This document shows positions 1-8,875 of a stretch of DNA of 64,000 bases, piece by piece. Position 1 is the stretch's first letter. Each line of letters starts with the position of its first letter. The position numbers and the translations under genes are program-made. The DNA comes from JACRLW01 sp050181465 (lineage in GTDB: Bacteria; Planctomycetota; UBA1135; UBA2386): positions 1-64,000 of the forward strand of contig JBFXDD010000003.1 in the NCBI GenBank assembly GCA_050181465.1, given 5' to 3'. The notes under the pieces are model-generated. The model was not told the origin of the DNA and made no database searches. It was given only the letters and a program-made list of their open reading frames with translations.

Positions 1-1137
1 CAGCCCATCGAGGATGCCACGGTCTTCGTCCTGCGCCGCGCGACTGCCGACACCGCCAACACTCCCAGCACCGCCGAGCAGGAAGAACGGCTACGCCCCA
101 CAGACTCCGCGGGGAACACCGCCCTCTCGCTGTCCGCCGCCGAGGTCGAGCGCGACATCCTGCGACTGCGCGCCCAGTACCGAGACCTGTTCCGCGGGTC
201 GATCGAGGAGCTACGCATCTCGGCGATCACGGACTCGCCCCTGGTCGTGCGCATGCCGCTCAGCGGCGAGATCCGGTTGCACCTGCGCACCGCGCCGGGC
301 GTCGATCCGGCGACGCTCGAGACGACGCCGGCTTGGATCAGTCCATGGATCGAGGGGCGGGCGGGTGGATCGCAGGGCATGCGCATCGACGAATCGAGGA
401 TCGCTCACTCGGGTCCGTTGCCGCTCGGGCAGCGCTATCGAGTCGCGATCGACGAGCCTCGCATGGCCAAGGTGGTCGACGGACCGGTGTTCGCGGGAGA
501 GGTCGTGCGCGTCGAGTTCGAGATCGGTGCCGATCGCATTCTCCTGACCGGCAGGATCCTCGGCACCGATGGTGTTCCACTTCGCTCTGCGGTGCTCCGC
601 CTGTCCGGACACCGATCGCTCGGAATCCAGGGGGTCCGCTGCCAACCCGACGGCTCGTTCTCCCTCGTGCTCGATTCCAACGCCGTCGGCAGCGAGTTGA
701 CCGCGAGCATCGAGTACGGCGGGAACGGTCGACCGATGGCCGGCGCGCATGCGCGGATTCCTGCGCTCGCGATCGGTCGCAACGACATCGGAACCGTGCG
801 GCTCGCGGCGGTGGACGCGATCGCGCAGGGCATCGTCGTCGATACACAGGGAACACCCGTCAACGCCGCAGTCGTGTCGCTGTTGACCTGGATCCCGCCG
901 ACTTCCGCCACATCTCGAACGCTGTGGTTTCAGACCATGCGGGTCGCCAGAACCCAACGGGATGGGAGCTTCATTCTGGACGGCCCCATCCCGACCGGTC
1001 GCCTGGCTCTGGCCGTGACTCCCGATCCCGGGCCGGGCAACTTTCTCCTGGGAAGTGTCGACGACCCCGTCGAGATCACGGCCCCGGCGCGCGAGCTTCG
1101 ATTGGTGCTCGAAGACAAGCGGCCGCGGCGGCGCTGA
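1..1137 (+). CDS. Secreted/surface protein with carboxypeptidase-regulatory-like domains (5' end missing)
   Basis: The reading frame is open from the first base of the window, so the gene begins upstream; 378 codons are visible before the TGA. The C-terminal half contains two stretches typical of carboxypeptidase-regulatory-like beta-sandwich domains: one around RILGTDGVPLRSAVLRL, one around GIVVDTQGTPVNAAVVSLL, each followed by a DGSF-type turn. Such domains are common in large exported proteins of Planctomycetota and related phyla and probably act as structural beta-sandwich modules; no enzymatic residues are recognisable. The gene converges on the epimerase at 1189. A related architecture occurs at 24445-26109. 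Function is otherwise unknown. Confidence 0.75.
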   Translation, partial: QPIEDATVFVLRRATADTANTPSTAEQEERLRPTDSAGNTALSLSAAEVERDILRLRAQYRDLFRGSIEELRISAITDSPLVVRMPLSGEIRLHLRTAPGVDPATLETTPAWISPWIEGRAGGSQGMRIDESRIAHSGPLPLGQRYRVAIDEPRMAKVVDGPVFAGEVVRVEFEIGADRILLTGRILGTDGVPLRSAVLRLSGHRSLGIQGVRCQPDGSFSLVLDSNAVGSELTASIEYGGNGRPMAGAHARIPALAIGRNDIGTVRLAAVDAIAQGIVVDTQGTPVNAAVVSLLTWIPPTSATSRTLWFQTMRVARTQRDGSFILDGPIPTGRLALAVTPDPGPGNFLLGSVDDPVEITAPARELRLVLEDKRPRRR

Positions 1138-1188
1138 AGGCATCGGCGCGGGTGATTCGCCGGAGCCTCGCCGGCATCACGATCCCGA

Positions 1189-2148
1189 TCACACGCCGGC
1201 GACGGTTTCGCGCATCGCCGCGACGGTGCGCGCGACGATCTCCTCGATGCTGCGCGACGGCCGCCAACCCAAGATCGCCGTCAACCGCTCGAGTCGCGGA
1301 CGGCGACAGTGGACCTCCTCGATTCCCGAGGGAAACACGTCGAGCAAAGGAATCTCGCGCAAGGGCACATCGACTCCGCACGCGCCGCGCACCATCGCCC
1401 CCAGTTCGCGGACGCTGCACTCGCGATCGCTGCCGACGTTGACGACTCGCCCCATCGCCGCGGTGGTGCCGGCCAGTTCGACGAGTGCCCGCGCCACCTC
1501 CTCGACATCGGCGAAGCACCGCCGCTGCGAGCCGTCGCCGTGGAGCGTGATCGGCTCACCCGCCAACGCCTGCCGCACGAAGCGCGACAGCACCATGCGC
1601 TCGCTCTGCCGCGGGCCGACGACGTTGAACAGTCTCACGACGACGACCCGCAGTCCGCGCTCTCGCGCGAGCCCGAGAGCCAACCATTCACTGTGCGCTT
1701 TGCTGCACGCGTAGCCGCCGCGGATCCGTTCCGGTGACCCGAGCGCGAGCGGGTCGTCTTCCCCGTGTGGCGCCTCGCTGTCGCCGTAGACCTCGGAACT
1801 GGAGGTGAACAGAACCGGCACACCACGTGCCGCGCAGCGCTCGAACACCACCGTCGCCGCTTCGGTGTTCACCCGCATCGCCCGCACCGACTGGTCGAGA
1901 CTCTCACGGACGCCGACCACTGCCGCGAGGTGGAAGACCTGCGACGCCTCCGCGACCAGGCGATCGACCACCGCCGCGTCTCTCGCACAGCCGCGAACGA
2001 AACGCACGTTGCCGTGGCTCGGCCGTAGCGCCGACTCCCGACCCGCGGACAGGTCGTCGAGAACGACGACCGACTCACCTGCCGCGGCGAGTCGGTCGAC
2101 GACCCAGGAACCGAGAAAGCCGGCACCGCCGGTGACCAGGATGTGCAT
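1189..2148 (-). CDS. NAD-dependent sugar-nucleotide epimerase/dehydratase (extended SDR)
   Basis: A 319-residue extended short-chain dehydrogenase. The Rossmann signature TGGAGFLG sits at residues 6-13, TSSSEVYG supplies the catalytic Ser around 116-118, and the YACSK motif gives Tyr146 and Lys150. It also has the VNVGSD region and family-typical length. These enzymes act on nucleotide-activated sugars (UDP-glucose 4-epimerase, UDP-glucuronate decarboxylase or dTDP-sugar types); the exact substrate cannot be read from sequence. I chose the ATG whose product starts directly with the MHILVTGG beta-strand. The frame stays open upstream through the tRNA and the assembly gap, which is not real coding. 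It probably feeds the glycan pathway encoded at 3268-9657. Confidence 0.88.
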   Translation of the reverse strand: MHILVTGGAGFLGSWVVDRLAAAGESVVVLDDLSAGRESALRPSHGNVRFVRGCARDAAVVDRLVAEASQVFHLAAVVGVRESLDQSVRAMRVNTEAATVVFERCAARGVPVLFTSSSEVYGDSEAPHGEDDPLALGSPERIRGGYACSKAHSEWLALGLARERGLRVVVVRLFNVVGPRQSERMVLSRFVRQALAGEPITLHGDGSQRRCFADVEEVARALVELAGTTAAMGRVVNVGSDRECSVRELGAMVRGACGVDVPLREIPLLDVFPSGIEEVHCRRPRLERLTAILGWRPSRSIEEIVARTVAAMRETVAGV

Positions 2149-2228
2149 GCTGCGACCCGTCTCGGACCGAAGGACGGCCCTGCATCTTCCCTGCCGCAGC
2201 ATCACGAATCGAGTTCGCCCGCGCCCTC

Positions 2229-2256
2229 TTGATCGATCGCCTTCGCGAGCTAAGCT
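2229..2256 (+). promoter_or_regulatory. Putative promoter of tRNA-Glu
   Basis: A TTGATC box (2229-2234) and a TAAGCT box (2251-2256) are separated by 16 bp and lie 17 bp before the first base of tRNA-Glu, which fits a housekeeping sigma-70-type promoter. Based on spacing and consensus only. Confidence 0.45.
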
Positions 2257-2273
2257 TCCCCGCCCCAACCGAC

Positions 2274-2346
2274 GCCCCCTTCGTCTAGAGGCCCAGGATA
2301 CGTGGTTCTCAGCCATGGGACAGGGGTTCGACTCCCCTAGGGGGTA
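2274..2346 (+). tRNA. tRNA-Glu (anticodon CTC)
   Basis: A 73-nt cloverleaf. Acceptor strand GCCCCCT pairs with AGGGGGT (2339-2345; the outermost pair is G-U). The D-arm GTCTAGAGGCCCAGGA is close to bacterial tRNA-Glu. The anticodon stem CGTGG/CCATG (2301-2305/2313-2317) encloses loop TTCTCAG with anticodon CTC at 2308-2310, and the T-arm is AGGGG-TTCGACT-CCCCT. CCA is not encoded. It is followed directly by a strong hairpin. Confidence 0.93.
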
Positions 2347-2354
2347 TCGCCGCG

Positions 2355-2387
2355 CGAGCCCGGTGGGATCCTTTCCCGCCGGGCTCG
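2355..2387 (+). terminator. Hairpin downstream of tRNA-Glu (possible terminator)
   Basis: A 14-bp stem (2355-2368 with 2374-2387, one G-U pair) closes a 5-nt loop nine bases after the tRNA. The position suggests 3' processing or termination. No T-run follows before the assembly gap begins at 2394, so intrinsic termination cannot be confirmed. Confidence 0.5.
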
Positions 2388-2393
2388 TCGCGT

Positions 2394-2493
2394 NNNNNNN
2401 NNNNNNNNNNNNNNNNNNNNNNNNNNNNNNNNNNNNNNNNNNNNNNNNNNNNNNNNNNNNNNNNNNNNNNNNNNNNNNNNNNNNNNNNNNNNN
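2394..2493. other. Assembly gap (100 Ns)
   Basis: Exactly 100 undetermined bases, the usual placeholder for a scaffold join of unknown length. It removes the 5' end of the dGTPase-like gene at 2494 and possibly other genes. Linkage between the two sides rests on read pairing only. Confidence 0.98.
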
Positions 2494-3288
2494 GCCGAGG
2501 CCATCGCCCTGGCCCACGACCTCGGCCACCCACCCTTCGGACACGTCGGCGAAGAAGCTCTGAACGAACTGGTCGCCGAGCACGGCGGCTTCCGTCACAA
2601 CGCGCAGGGCTCCCGGATCGTCGACCTCCTGGAAGATCGCAGCGGCGACGATCTCGGCCTCAACCTCACCTGGCCGATGCGGCGCGCACTCCTCAAGGGC
2701 CGCATCCCCGCGGGCTTTCCGCTCGCGGACGATCTCCTCGGTCTGCCCGGTCACCCCCCACTGGAGGCGCGAGTGGTCGACCTGTGCGACCGCATCGCCT
2801 ACCTCTGCCACGATCTCGATGACGGCTTGCGAGCCGGCGTCTTCGCGCGCGACGACGCCGCCACGCTGCGACTGTGGCAGGCCGCCGATCCGCGCGGCGC
2901 GGTCGAGCCGCTCGGCCGTCGCATCAGCGCGATGATCGGCATCCTGGTCGACGACTTGGTGCGTCACACCGCCGCCGGCTGGAGCGAGCGAACCGAAGTC
3001 CGTCCGAAGCTGGGCCATAGCGATTCGGTCACGGTCATCGCTGACGAACTGCTCGCGTTCCTCCGCGAGCGCTTCTATCGATCTCGCCAGGTTCTCGACG
3101 TCATGGAGGACGGCAGCGCACGCATTCGCACTGCGTTCGCTCGGTTCCGCGCCGATCCCGACCAGTTGCCGCCCAGCGCGCGCGCTCGCATCGAGAGGAA
3201 CGGCATCGATCGCGTCGCATGCGATCACGTCGCGGGCATGACCGATCGCTACCTCCTCCGGATCACCTCAGACGGTTCGCACGCGTGA
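2494..3288 (+). CDS. dgt: dGTPase-like HD-domain deoxynucleotide triphosphohydrolase (5' end lost in gap)
   Basis: The visible 264 codons begin just before the diagnostic HD motif: AHDLGHPPFGHVGE is the signature of the Dgt/dNTPase family. The conserved Asp in ARVVDLCDRIAYLCHDLDD, which completes the metal site, lies further along. Family members hydrolyse dGTP or other dNTPs to the nucleoside and triphosphate, controlling the dNTP pool. The first HD histidine and the start codon lie in the 100-N gap. The stop codon overlaps the 3' end of the convergent GT9 gene by 21 bp. No frameshift is seen in the remaining part. Confidence 0.9.
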   Translation, partial: AEAIALAHDLGHPPFGHVGEEALNELVAEHGGFRHNAQGSRIVDLLEDRSGDDLGLNLTWPMRRALLKGRIPAGFPLADDLLGLPGHPPLEARVVDLCDRIAYLCHDLDDGLRAGVFARDDAATLRLWQAADPRGAVEPLGRRISAMIGILVDDLVRHTAAGWSERTEVRPKLGHSDSVTVIADELLAFLRERFYRSRQVLDVMEDGSARIRTAFARFRADPDQLPPSARARIERNGIDRVACDHVAGMTDRYLLRITSDGSHA

Positions 3289-4353
3289 GCGAGCCGCGGC
3301 AACCGCTGCGAGCACCCGCATGCATGCTGCAGTCAATCGCTCCACCGTGATCGACTCGTTGGAGGCATCGGTCCGGTAGGAGCAGTAGTCCGCGTCGGTG
3401 CTGACCACCTTCTCCCCCAGTCCGAAGAGATCGATCTCCGCCGCTGAAGTCGGCGCGAAGAAGGCGACGGTCGGCACCTCTCGCGCGATCGCGATGTGCA
3501 TGCCGAGGCTGTCCGAACTCAACAGGAGATCACAGCAAGAGACGAGTGCGGCGAAGTCGAGGATGGAGTTGTCCGTGCCGGGATCCACGAGGTCGATCCG
3601 CGGATTGCCGCCTTCGATCGCCGCGCGAATCGCAGCATTCCGCTCGGCTTCATCGCGGCCCCCTAGGAGAAGGAATCGAACGAGGCCATCGCAGCGACGA
3701 TGCATCTCGCGCACGAATTCCACGACGCGCGCGATCGGCAGGGCCTTGGTCGGCCAACGCTCTCCGGCACCCGTGTTCAGGCCGATGCACGGCGACGAAG
3801 CGTGCGCTCTGACTGCAGCGACGCGACGACTTGCGCGCTGAAGGAGTTCGGCTCGCAACGGCAACTGCGGCCGACCCGCGGCGATCCCCAACATGCTCGC
3901 GAAGATCTCGGCATGGCTGCGGCGGTTTCGGCGTTTGCGTTCGTCGGCCGCGGCCTTGCCGTCGCGAGCGAGGAGTCCCATGCCGAACCACTCTTCGACA
4001 TCGGGGGTGTAGGTCGGACGAGCGGCATCGTCGAGGATCGCGCCGCTCTTGTGCCGCGCGGGCACTCGACTGGCGAGTCGGCAAACCTCGATCTCGTCGT
4101 CGAACGAGAACAGGCGATCGAAGGTCCTCTGTCCCAGCCGCTGCGCCACACGATCGAAGTCCGCCGGATCGGACGTATCCACGGTCACGACCTCGCGCAC
4201 CAACGCGTGCTCGGCCACCAAGGGCCGCGCCTCCTTCGCGGTCACCCAGGTCACGCGCGTGTCGGGCTCCCGAGCGCACAACCCCGGCAAGATCGAGGTC
4301 GTTCGCAGGACGTCGCCAAGCGCCGCGAGCTTGAGGATGAGAACCTCGTTCAT
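3268..4353 (-). CDS. Glycosyltransferase family 9 (heptosyltransferase-like)
   Basis: A 361-residue protein with the N-terminal beta-strand and turn ILKLAALGDVLRTTSILPGL typical of ADP-heptose:LPS heptosyltransferases. The central GLNTGAGERWPTK nucleotide-binding region and the C-terminal SDSLGMHIAIA...PTVAFFAPTS motif are also present. It should transfer a heptose or related sugar to a lipid-linked core oligosaccharide at the cytoplasmic face of the inner membrane. It is the last gene of a seven-gene minus-strand operon: its ATG overlaps the preceding gene's TGA by 4 bp. A second GT9 homologue lies at 57639. Donor specificity is unknown. Confidence 0.88.
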   Translation of the reverse strand: MNEVLILKLAALGDVLRTTSILPGLCAREPDTRVTWVTAKEARPLVAEHALVREVVTVDTSDPADFDRVAQRLGQRTFDRLFSFDDEIEVCRLASRVPARHKSGAILDDAARPTYTPDVEEWFGMGLLARDGKAAADERKRRNRRSHAEIFASMLGIAAGRPQLPLRAELLQRASRRVAAVRAHASSPCIGLNTGAGERWPTKALPIARVVEFVREMHRRCDGLVRFLLLGGRDEAERNAAIRAAIEGGNPRIDLVDPGTDNSILDFAALVSCCDLLLSSDSLGMHIAIAREVPTVAFFAPTSAAEIDLFGLGEKVVSTDADYCSYRTDASNESITVERLTAACMRVLAAVAAARSRVRTV

Positions 4354-5477
4354 GCGCCGAGCACGGACTTGGACGTCGGGTGACGGCTCGCGAGCAGACG
4401 AAGGAAGAGCTGTTCGGAGGCCTCGGCCATGCGCTGAACGGTGAACTGGGACGTCACGCGGGCACGACCGGCCGCACCGGCGCTCCGCCGCAGAGCTTCA
4501 TCGGCAAGCAACGTGCCGAGTCTGTCGGCCAGCGCGCGATGGTCGCCGGGTGGGACGACGAATCCGGTTCGCCCGTGGTCCACGATCTCCGGCAGCCCAC
4601 CGACGTCGGTGACCACGAGCGGCAGACCGGCGGCCGCCGCCTCGAGGCAGGCATTCGAGAGCCCCTCGTGCCAAGAGGACATCGCGAAGACGTCGGTGGC
4701 GGCATACAGGTCGGCGATGGGGTGGATCTCGCCGGCGAGTCGCACCACTTCCCCGAGCCCGCGGGCCCGGGACAGGTCTCGCAGTTCGTTCGCATCGGGG
4801 CCGTCGCCGGCCAACACGAGCATGACTTGCGGATGCTGCGACCGCAGCGCGCCGATGGCCTCGATCAGCACCCGCTGGCCTTTGCGCGGGCGAAGTGTCG
4901 CTGCACACGAGACCACGGTCGCCGACCGCGGGATCCCCAATCGCACTCTCGCTTCCTCGCGGCACACCGCGATCCCCTCGAGGGGTGCGGGGTCGATGCC
5001 CTCATGGATGAGGCTCACTCGGTCGCGCGGCATCCCGGCGCTGAGCAGTCGACGCTCGACGGCGCGACAGTTGGCGATCACGTGATCGACGAAGCGTCGA
5101 TAGCGACCGCCCCCCCACGGTCCGCGCGCGATCGGGTAGTCGATCCGGCGGGTGGTCACCTTCACCGGTCGGCGATCTGCACGAAGCGCAAAACCACCCC
5201 AGGTCATCGAGCGTCCGCAACCGAAGTGCACCAGTTCCGGCTGCGTAGCGCGAACGGTTCGCTTCAGCGCGAGATAGCCGCCGTCGCGAATCGGTCGGCG
5301 CAGGTTGACCGAATGAACGGGGAACCCGTCCGCACGCATGCGCTCGGCGAAGCGCGAACCATCGACGAGGGCAAAGTGGTTCTCGTGACCGCGAACCCTC
5401 AAGTGGCGCACGAGATGCGCGAGTTGTTCCTCGCCGCCCGACCAGCCGACTTCGGCGAGTACGTGGAGGATCCGCAC
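4350..5477 (-). CDS. Glycosyltransferase family 4 (GT-B fold)
   Basis: A 375-residue GT-B enzyme. The N-terminal Rossmann half carries a glycine-rich acceptor loop (GWSGGEEQL, residues 11-19). The C-terminal half has the RPRKGQ phosphate-contacting loop (196-201) and the E-x7-E retaining-transferase motif (Glu271 in HEGLSNACLE to Glu279), followed by the usual GLPLVVTDVGGLPEIV stretch. It uses a nucleotide sugar to extend a glycan; the sugar is not predictable. It lies 4 bp after the CgeB-like gene and overlaps the GT9 gene by 4 bp, so translation is probably coupled. Confidence 0.9.
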   Translation of the reverse strand: MRILHVLAEVGWSGGEEQLAHLVRHLRVRGHENHFALVDGSRFAERMRADGFPVHSVNLRRPIRDGGYLALKRTVRATQPELVHFGCGRSMTWGGFALRADRRPVKVTTRRIDYPIARGPWGGGRYRRFVDHVIANCRAVERRLLSAGMPRDRVSLIHEGIDPAPLEGIAVCREEARVRLGIPRSATVVSCAATLRPRKGQRVLIEAIGALRSQHPQVMLVLAGDGPDANELRDLSRARGLGEVVRLAGEIHPIADLYAATDVFAMSSWHEGLSNACLEAAAAGLPLVVTDVGGLPEIVDHGRTGFVVPPGDHRALADRLGTLLADEALRRSAGAAGRARVTSQFTVQRMAEASEQLFLRLLASRHPTSKSVLGA

Positions 5478-5481
5478 GCGA

Positions 5482-6600
5482 TCACTCAGCGGCGCGACCG
5501 ATCAAAGAACTCGGCTCGTCAACCAAGATGGGTGAGAGCTCATCGCGTGAGGGGCTACCCGTCCGCAGCCGCTCGAGGATCACCTGCACGCGATGGCGGA
5601 ACTGATGACGAGCCATCACTTCCTCATGGCCGAGGCCGGCGATGCGGTCGCGATCCTCGGGTCGCTCGAGGTAGTGCGCGATGCGTTCGAGGCAGTGATC
5701 GGCATCGTGGAACCAAGCCAGGTGGCGACCATCTTGGAACACCGACTCGAGCTTCGGGACGTAGTGCGTCAGATGGAAGCCGCGGCACGCGAGTGTCAGC
5801 AGAGTGCGATTGCTGAAGTAGAGTGGGTCGTCGTTGATCTGGTTGATGCCGAGTACGATCTTGGTGGTGGCGCAGATCCGGCGGTAGCCGCTCGGTCCGA
5901 CCGGCCGGCGAACGTCGAGATGTGGGTAATGGCGACGCCATGAATCCCAACCCTTGCCGAAGATCTGCAGCGGTCGCTTGGCAGCGATCTTCGCGAGGAA
6001 GTGTGCGCGGATGCCCTCTTTGCCCGGTCCGCCGATGAAAGCGAGGTCACGCGCAGGCGCGCGAGTTCGCGATTCCGGATGGTGCCAGGTCGGTGAGAAG
6101 CCTTCGAGGGCAAAGGTCGCGTGACGGATTCCGCGGTCGTAGAGCCACGGCAGCCGTGCCGGATTCGTCATGAATACCGCGTGCACGGAACTCATGTAGT
6201 CGGCGTAGCCATCATCGATGCGATCGAGCGCTTCTTCGAGCCACATCACGACCGGTGTCGAGACCGCAAACTCTTCGAGCAGGGGACGCGGCAGATCGCG
6301 ACAGAACACGGCGATGAGATCCGGCCGGAATCGCCGGAAGCGCGCGCGGACGCGTTTCATCGCCCACGACTTGCCCAACCATCGTCGACTCTTGGCGATG
6401 TTGATCCACTCCACCTCGAGTCCGGCGTCTCGGAACGCCTCGACTAGGCCGCCCGTCGCGCGCGTGCGAGACATGCTCTTTCCGAAGAAGAGCAGGCGGC
6501 GAGGCGTCTTGCCGAGCGGTGCGATGATCGGGGAGCGGCGATCGAGTGGCGCGACGAGTGCCGCATTCGAATCGACGACCGCGGAGAGAGGGGAAGGCAT
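5482..6600 (-). CDS. CgeB-like glycosyltransferase
   Basis: A 372-residue protein resembling the CgeB / DUF3880-type glycosyltransferases. Features are LLFFGKSMSRTRA near the N-terminus, ALEGFSPTWHHPE in the middle, and the C-terminal nucleotide-sugar half with IVLGINQINDDP, NRTLLTLACRGFHLT and a heptad-like tail. I chose the ATG at 6600 because the longer frame would run into the upstream kinase gene and reads as low-complexity sequence. The gene sits inside the glycosyltransferase operon with a 17-bp gap on its 5' side. Role: transfer of an unknown sugar onto a surface glycan. Confidence 0.78.
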   Translation of the reverse strand: MPSPLSAVVDSNAALVAPLDRRSPIIAPLGKTPRRLLFFGKSMSRTRATGGLVEAFRDAGLEVEWINIAKSRRWLGKSWAMKRVRARFRRFRPDLIAVFCRDLPRPLLEEFAVSTPVVMWLEEALDRIDDGYADYMSSVHAVFMTNPARLPWLYDRGIRHATFALEGFSPTWHHPESRTRAPARDLAFIGGPGKEGIRAHFLAKIAAKRPLQIFGKGWDSWRRHYPHLDVRRPVGPSGYRRICATTKIVLGINQINDDPLYFSNRTLLTLACRGFHLTHYVPKLESVFQDGRHLAWFHDADHCLERIAHYLERPEDRDRIAGLGHEEVMARHQFRHRVQVILERLRTGSPSRDELSPILVDEPSSLIGRAAE

Positions 6601-6617
6601 GGAGAAAGCGGCCTGGC

Positions 6618-7685
6618 TCACTCGGCAGGCGCACCCGCCGCAGAAGACCCATGGCCCTGACCACGGCGTAGTCGCCGCCATCGCCGGTGCCCCTCCTGGA
6701 GCTCCTGCCAGCGTCGGCCAACGAGGTCCGCGTCGGTCGCTTGGGGAATATAGAGGCGGAAGCGGGTGATCGGCCACAACCGATCGCGTACCAGGCGGCT
6801 GAAGAGCGGAGGACGACCATCGAGCACTTCGAGCGCGCGATCACCGATCCACGCGCGAAGGAGTTCGCGACCGCCGCGCAGTGCGAGTTTCTCGGGGCCA
6901 TCGCAGTCGCGCCGCCGGTGCGAAGTGCCGCGGAGCCGACGCTGCACGATGAACTCGCTGCTGGTCGTGAGGCAGCGGCGAACTCTGCGATCCACTTCCT
7001 CTGCGGCCGTTCGCTGCGCCCGGGCCGCAGCCAATGGTGCCTCCGCCGCAGAGATGAGGCCTGCCGCGACCGCGGCCGTCAACCCGCCAGGTTCCCGCGC
7101 CAGCCGCGAAGCCATCTGGAGCCGGAGGCCGAGTCGCAGCGGCGCGCGGCGGCGCCGCGCAGACTGGAGGTCGAGTACCGCGAGCCGGCCGTCGGCGAGG
7201 ATCGGGAGATTTCCGGAATGCAGGTCGGGATGAAAGATCCCGGCCGTCGCCAGGCGGGCGGCAACGGCCGCCGCCTCCGCCGGGCTGGCACAGGTCGGCT
7301 CGGCAGCGAGTTCCAGTCCGGCGGTCACGAGAGCGGAAAGCCGCGGCAGGCCATGCCGGCGCTGAGTCCCGACCGCGAGCACTTCGGGCACCGCCACGGC
7401 CGGCACGTGTTCCGCCACCGCGTTCAGCATCGCCGCCTCGTGTTCGGCGGGCAAAGGGCGCAGGAGGTAACGCAACCGATCGCGCGCACGAGGGAAGTCC
7501 ATCACCTTCAGATACGCAGGGCCGCGGTCGGGTAGCTCGCCGCGTCCGACTCGTCGGATGAGGCGCACCTGGACCGCCGCCACCCCGCCCGGCAGGCTGC
7601 CGGGGCGTCGGCAACACTCGCCGAACCAGCGCTCCAGCTCGGCGCGGTCGGCCGGGGTCAGGCTCGGCGCAAGCCACAGACTCAT
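6618..7685 (-). CDS. WaaP/Kdo-kinase-like lipopolysaccharide kinase
   Basis: A 355-residue protein-kinase-fold enzyme. The catalytic loop reads FHPDLHSGN, with Asp replacing the HRD aspartate context and Asn for metal binding, and the metal-binding motif is LDLQS in place of DFG. This fits the LPS core kinases (WaaP/KdkA/InaA type) that phosphorylate heptose or Kdo. The N-terminal lobe holds AYLKVMDFP, with a candidate ATP-binding Lys. The ATG overlaps the upstream GT4 stop by 4 bp. The C-terminal 60 residues are rich in Arg. Its place among glycosyltransferases supports core phosphorylation. It differs clearly from the second such kinase at 50389. Confidence 0.75.
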   Translation of the reverse strand: MSLWLAPSLTPADRAELERWFGECCRRPGSLPGGVAAVQVRLIRRVGRGELPDRGPAYLKVMDFPRARDRLRYLLRPLPAEHEAAMLNAVAEHVPAVAVPEVLAVGTQRRHGLPRLSALVTAGLELAAEPTCASPAEAAAVAARLATAGIFHPDLHSGNLPILADGRLAVLDLQSARRRRAPLRLGLRLQMASRLAREPGGLTAAVAAGLISAAEAPLAAARAQRTAAEEVDRRVRRCLTTSSEFIVQRRLRGTSHRRRDCDGPEKLALRGGRELLRAWIGDRALEVLDGRPPLFSRLVRDRLWPITRFRLYIPQATDADLVGRRWQELQEGHRRWRRLRRGQGHGSSAAGAPAE

Positions 7686-8875
7686 CGCCCGCCGCCATCC
7701 GCGGCAGCACCCCGCAGCCCGGCGATGAAGGCCGCGAAGCGAGCCGCCGCGGCCGCCGGCTCGGCGGGTCCGTGCGCTCGCGCCAGCCCGGCCTCGCGAA
7801 GCGTCGCGCGGAGTTCGGGCTGGGCGGCCAACCGCCGCAGCGCTGCGGCGAGTGCATCGGCGTCCTCCTCGGCGACCAGGCCGCAGGGACCGATCGACGG
7901 CCAGCCGGCCGGAGGTCCGAGCAGGTGCGGGATCAGACCGCGCGGCGTCCCCACCGCCGGAATCCCGAGTGCCGTGGCTTCCCGCAGCGCCCGGCAAGTG
8001 CCGTCACTGCCCGGCACGAGGAAGAGAAAGGCGTCGAGACTGCGCAGGGCGAGGCTGTAGTCGGGCTCGTACAGGTAGCCGGGCAGGACGACCCGCTCGC
8101 TCAAGCCCAGACTCGCGATGGGGTCGAGCACGAGCCGTCGGGTATCGCGTTCGTTGCCGCGGCCCAGCAGCACGATGCGAACGTCGTACGGGTCGTCCGC
8201 CAGCCGCGCCAGAGTCTCCCACAGCAAGTCGAAGCGCCGATGCGGCTGAATCCGGGCGGTGATCCCGACCAGAAACGCGGTCTTGGGCACCCCCCAACGC
8301 GAGCGCAGGTCACCGTCGAGATGACGGCGGAAGCTCTCGGTAGGCGGCTCTTGAACGAGGATGTCGGCCGACGAGAAGCCGAAGCGGCGCTCGACGTCCT
8401 GCGCCACCGTCGCCGTCGGCGCGACCACGCCATCGGTGGCGTCGAAGGCGAGCCAGGTCCGCCAGCCGCGTCGCGGTGCATCGTCGTCGTACAGGCAGCG
8501 CACGAGCGTCGGGCGACGAGGACCGAGTCCGCGCAGCGACAAGGAGGCGATGAGGTGGTCGCCGAGCGAGTGCGAGACCACCACGTCGAATCGATCGCGC
8601 TTCAGTCGCTGCGCCAGCGCGCGGGCGTCACGCATGATGCTCCGCGCGTGGAAATGCTTGCGGAGTTCGAGCCCGGTGACGACGGCGAGCTTGGCGTTGC
8701 GGAGCTCGACCGCCATCCGATGCTCGCCGTCCGGCGGACAGTGGCCGGCGATCGCGAAGACGACCTCGTGTCCCGCACGTTCTTGCCAGACCGCCGCCCG
8801 TATCGCGACGTCCGCAGGTCCGGTCCACTTGTAGTTCGCGAACAAGTGCAGAATGCGCAAGGGTCGCGACATCAT
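7682..8875 (-). CDS. Glycosyltransferase family 4
   Basis: A 397-residue GT-B protein. The N-terminus ILHLFANYKWTGPADVA has the glycine-rich acceptor loop, and the mid-region VGITARIQPHRRFDLL is the start of the donor-binding half. The expected position of the E-x7-E motif reads SDGTCRALREATALGIPAVG, so the first Glu is replaced by Asp-Gly, a common variation. The C-terminal Ala/Pro-rich tail is low complexity. It overlaps both neighbours by 4 bp (GT2 upstream, kinase downstream) and belongs to the LPS-type operon. Confidence 0.87.
   Translation of the reverse strand: MMSRPLRILHLFANYKWTGPADVAIRAAVWQERAGHEVVFAIAGHCPPDGEHRMAVELRNAKLAVVTGLELRKHFHARSIMRDARALAQRLKRDRFDVVVSHSLGDHLIASLSLRGLGPRRPTLVRCLYDDDAPRRGWRTWLAFDATDGVVAPTATVAQDVERRFGFSSADILVQEPPTESFRRHLDGDLRSRWGVPKTAFLVGITARIQPHRRFDLLWETLARLADDPYDVRIVLLGRGNERDTRRLVLDPIASLGLSERVVLPGYLYEPDYSLALRSLDAFLFLVPGSDGTCRALREATALGIPAVGTPRGLIPHLLGPPAGWPSIGPCGLVAEEDADALAAALRRLAAQPELRATLREAGLARAHGPAEPAAAAARFAAFIAGLRGAAADGGGR

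Noticed and set aside
1189..3228. A continuous 679-residue frame joining the epimerase to sequence beyond the N gap
   Set aside because: It reads through a tRNA and 100 undetermined bases; the upstream part is antisense to the dGTPase-like gene.
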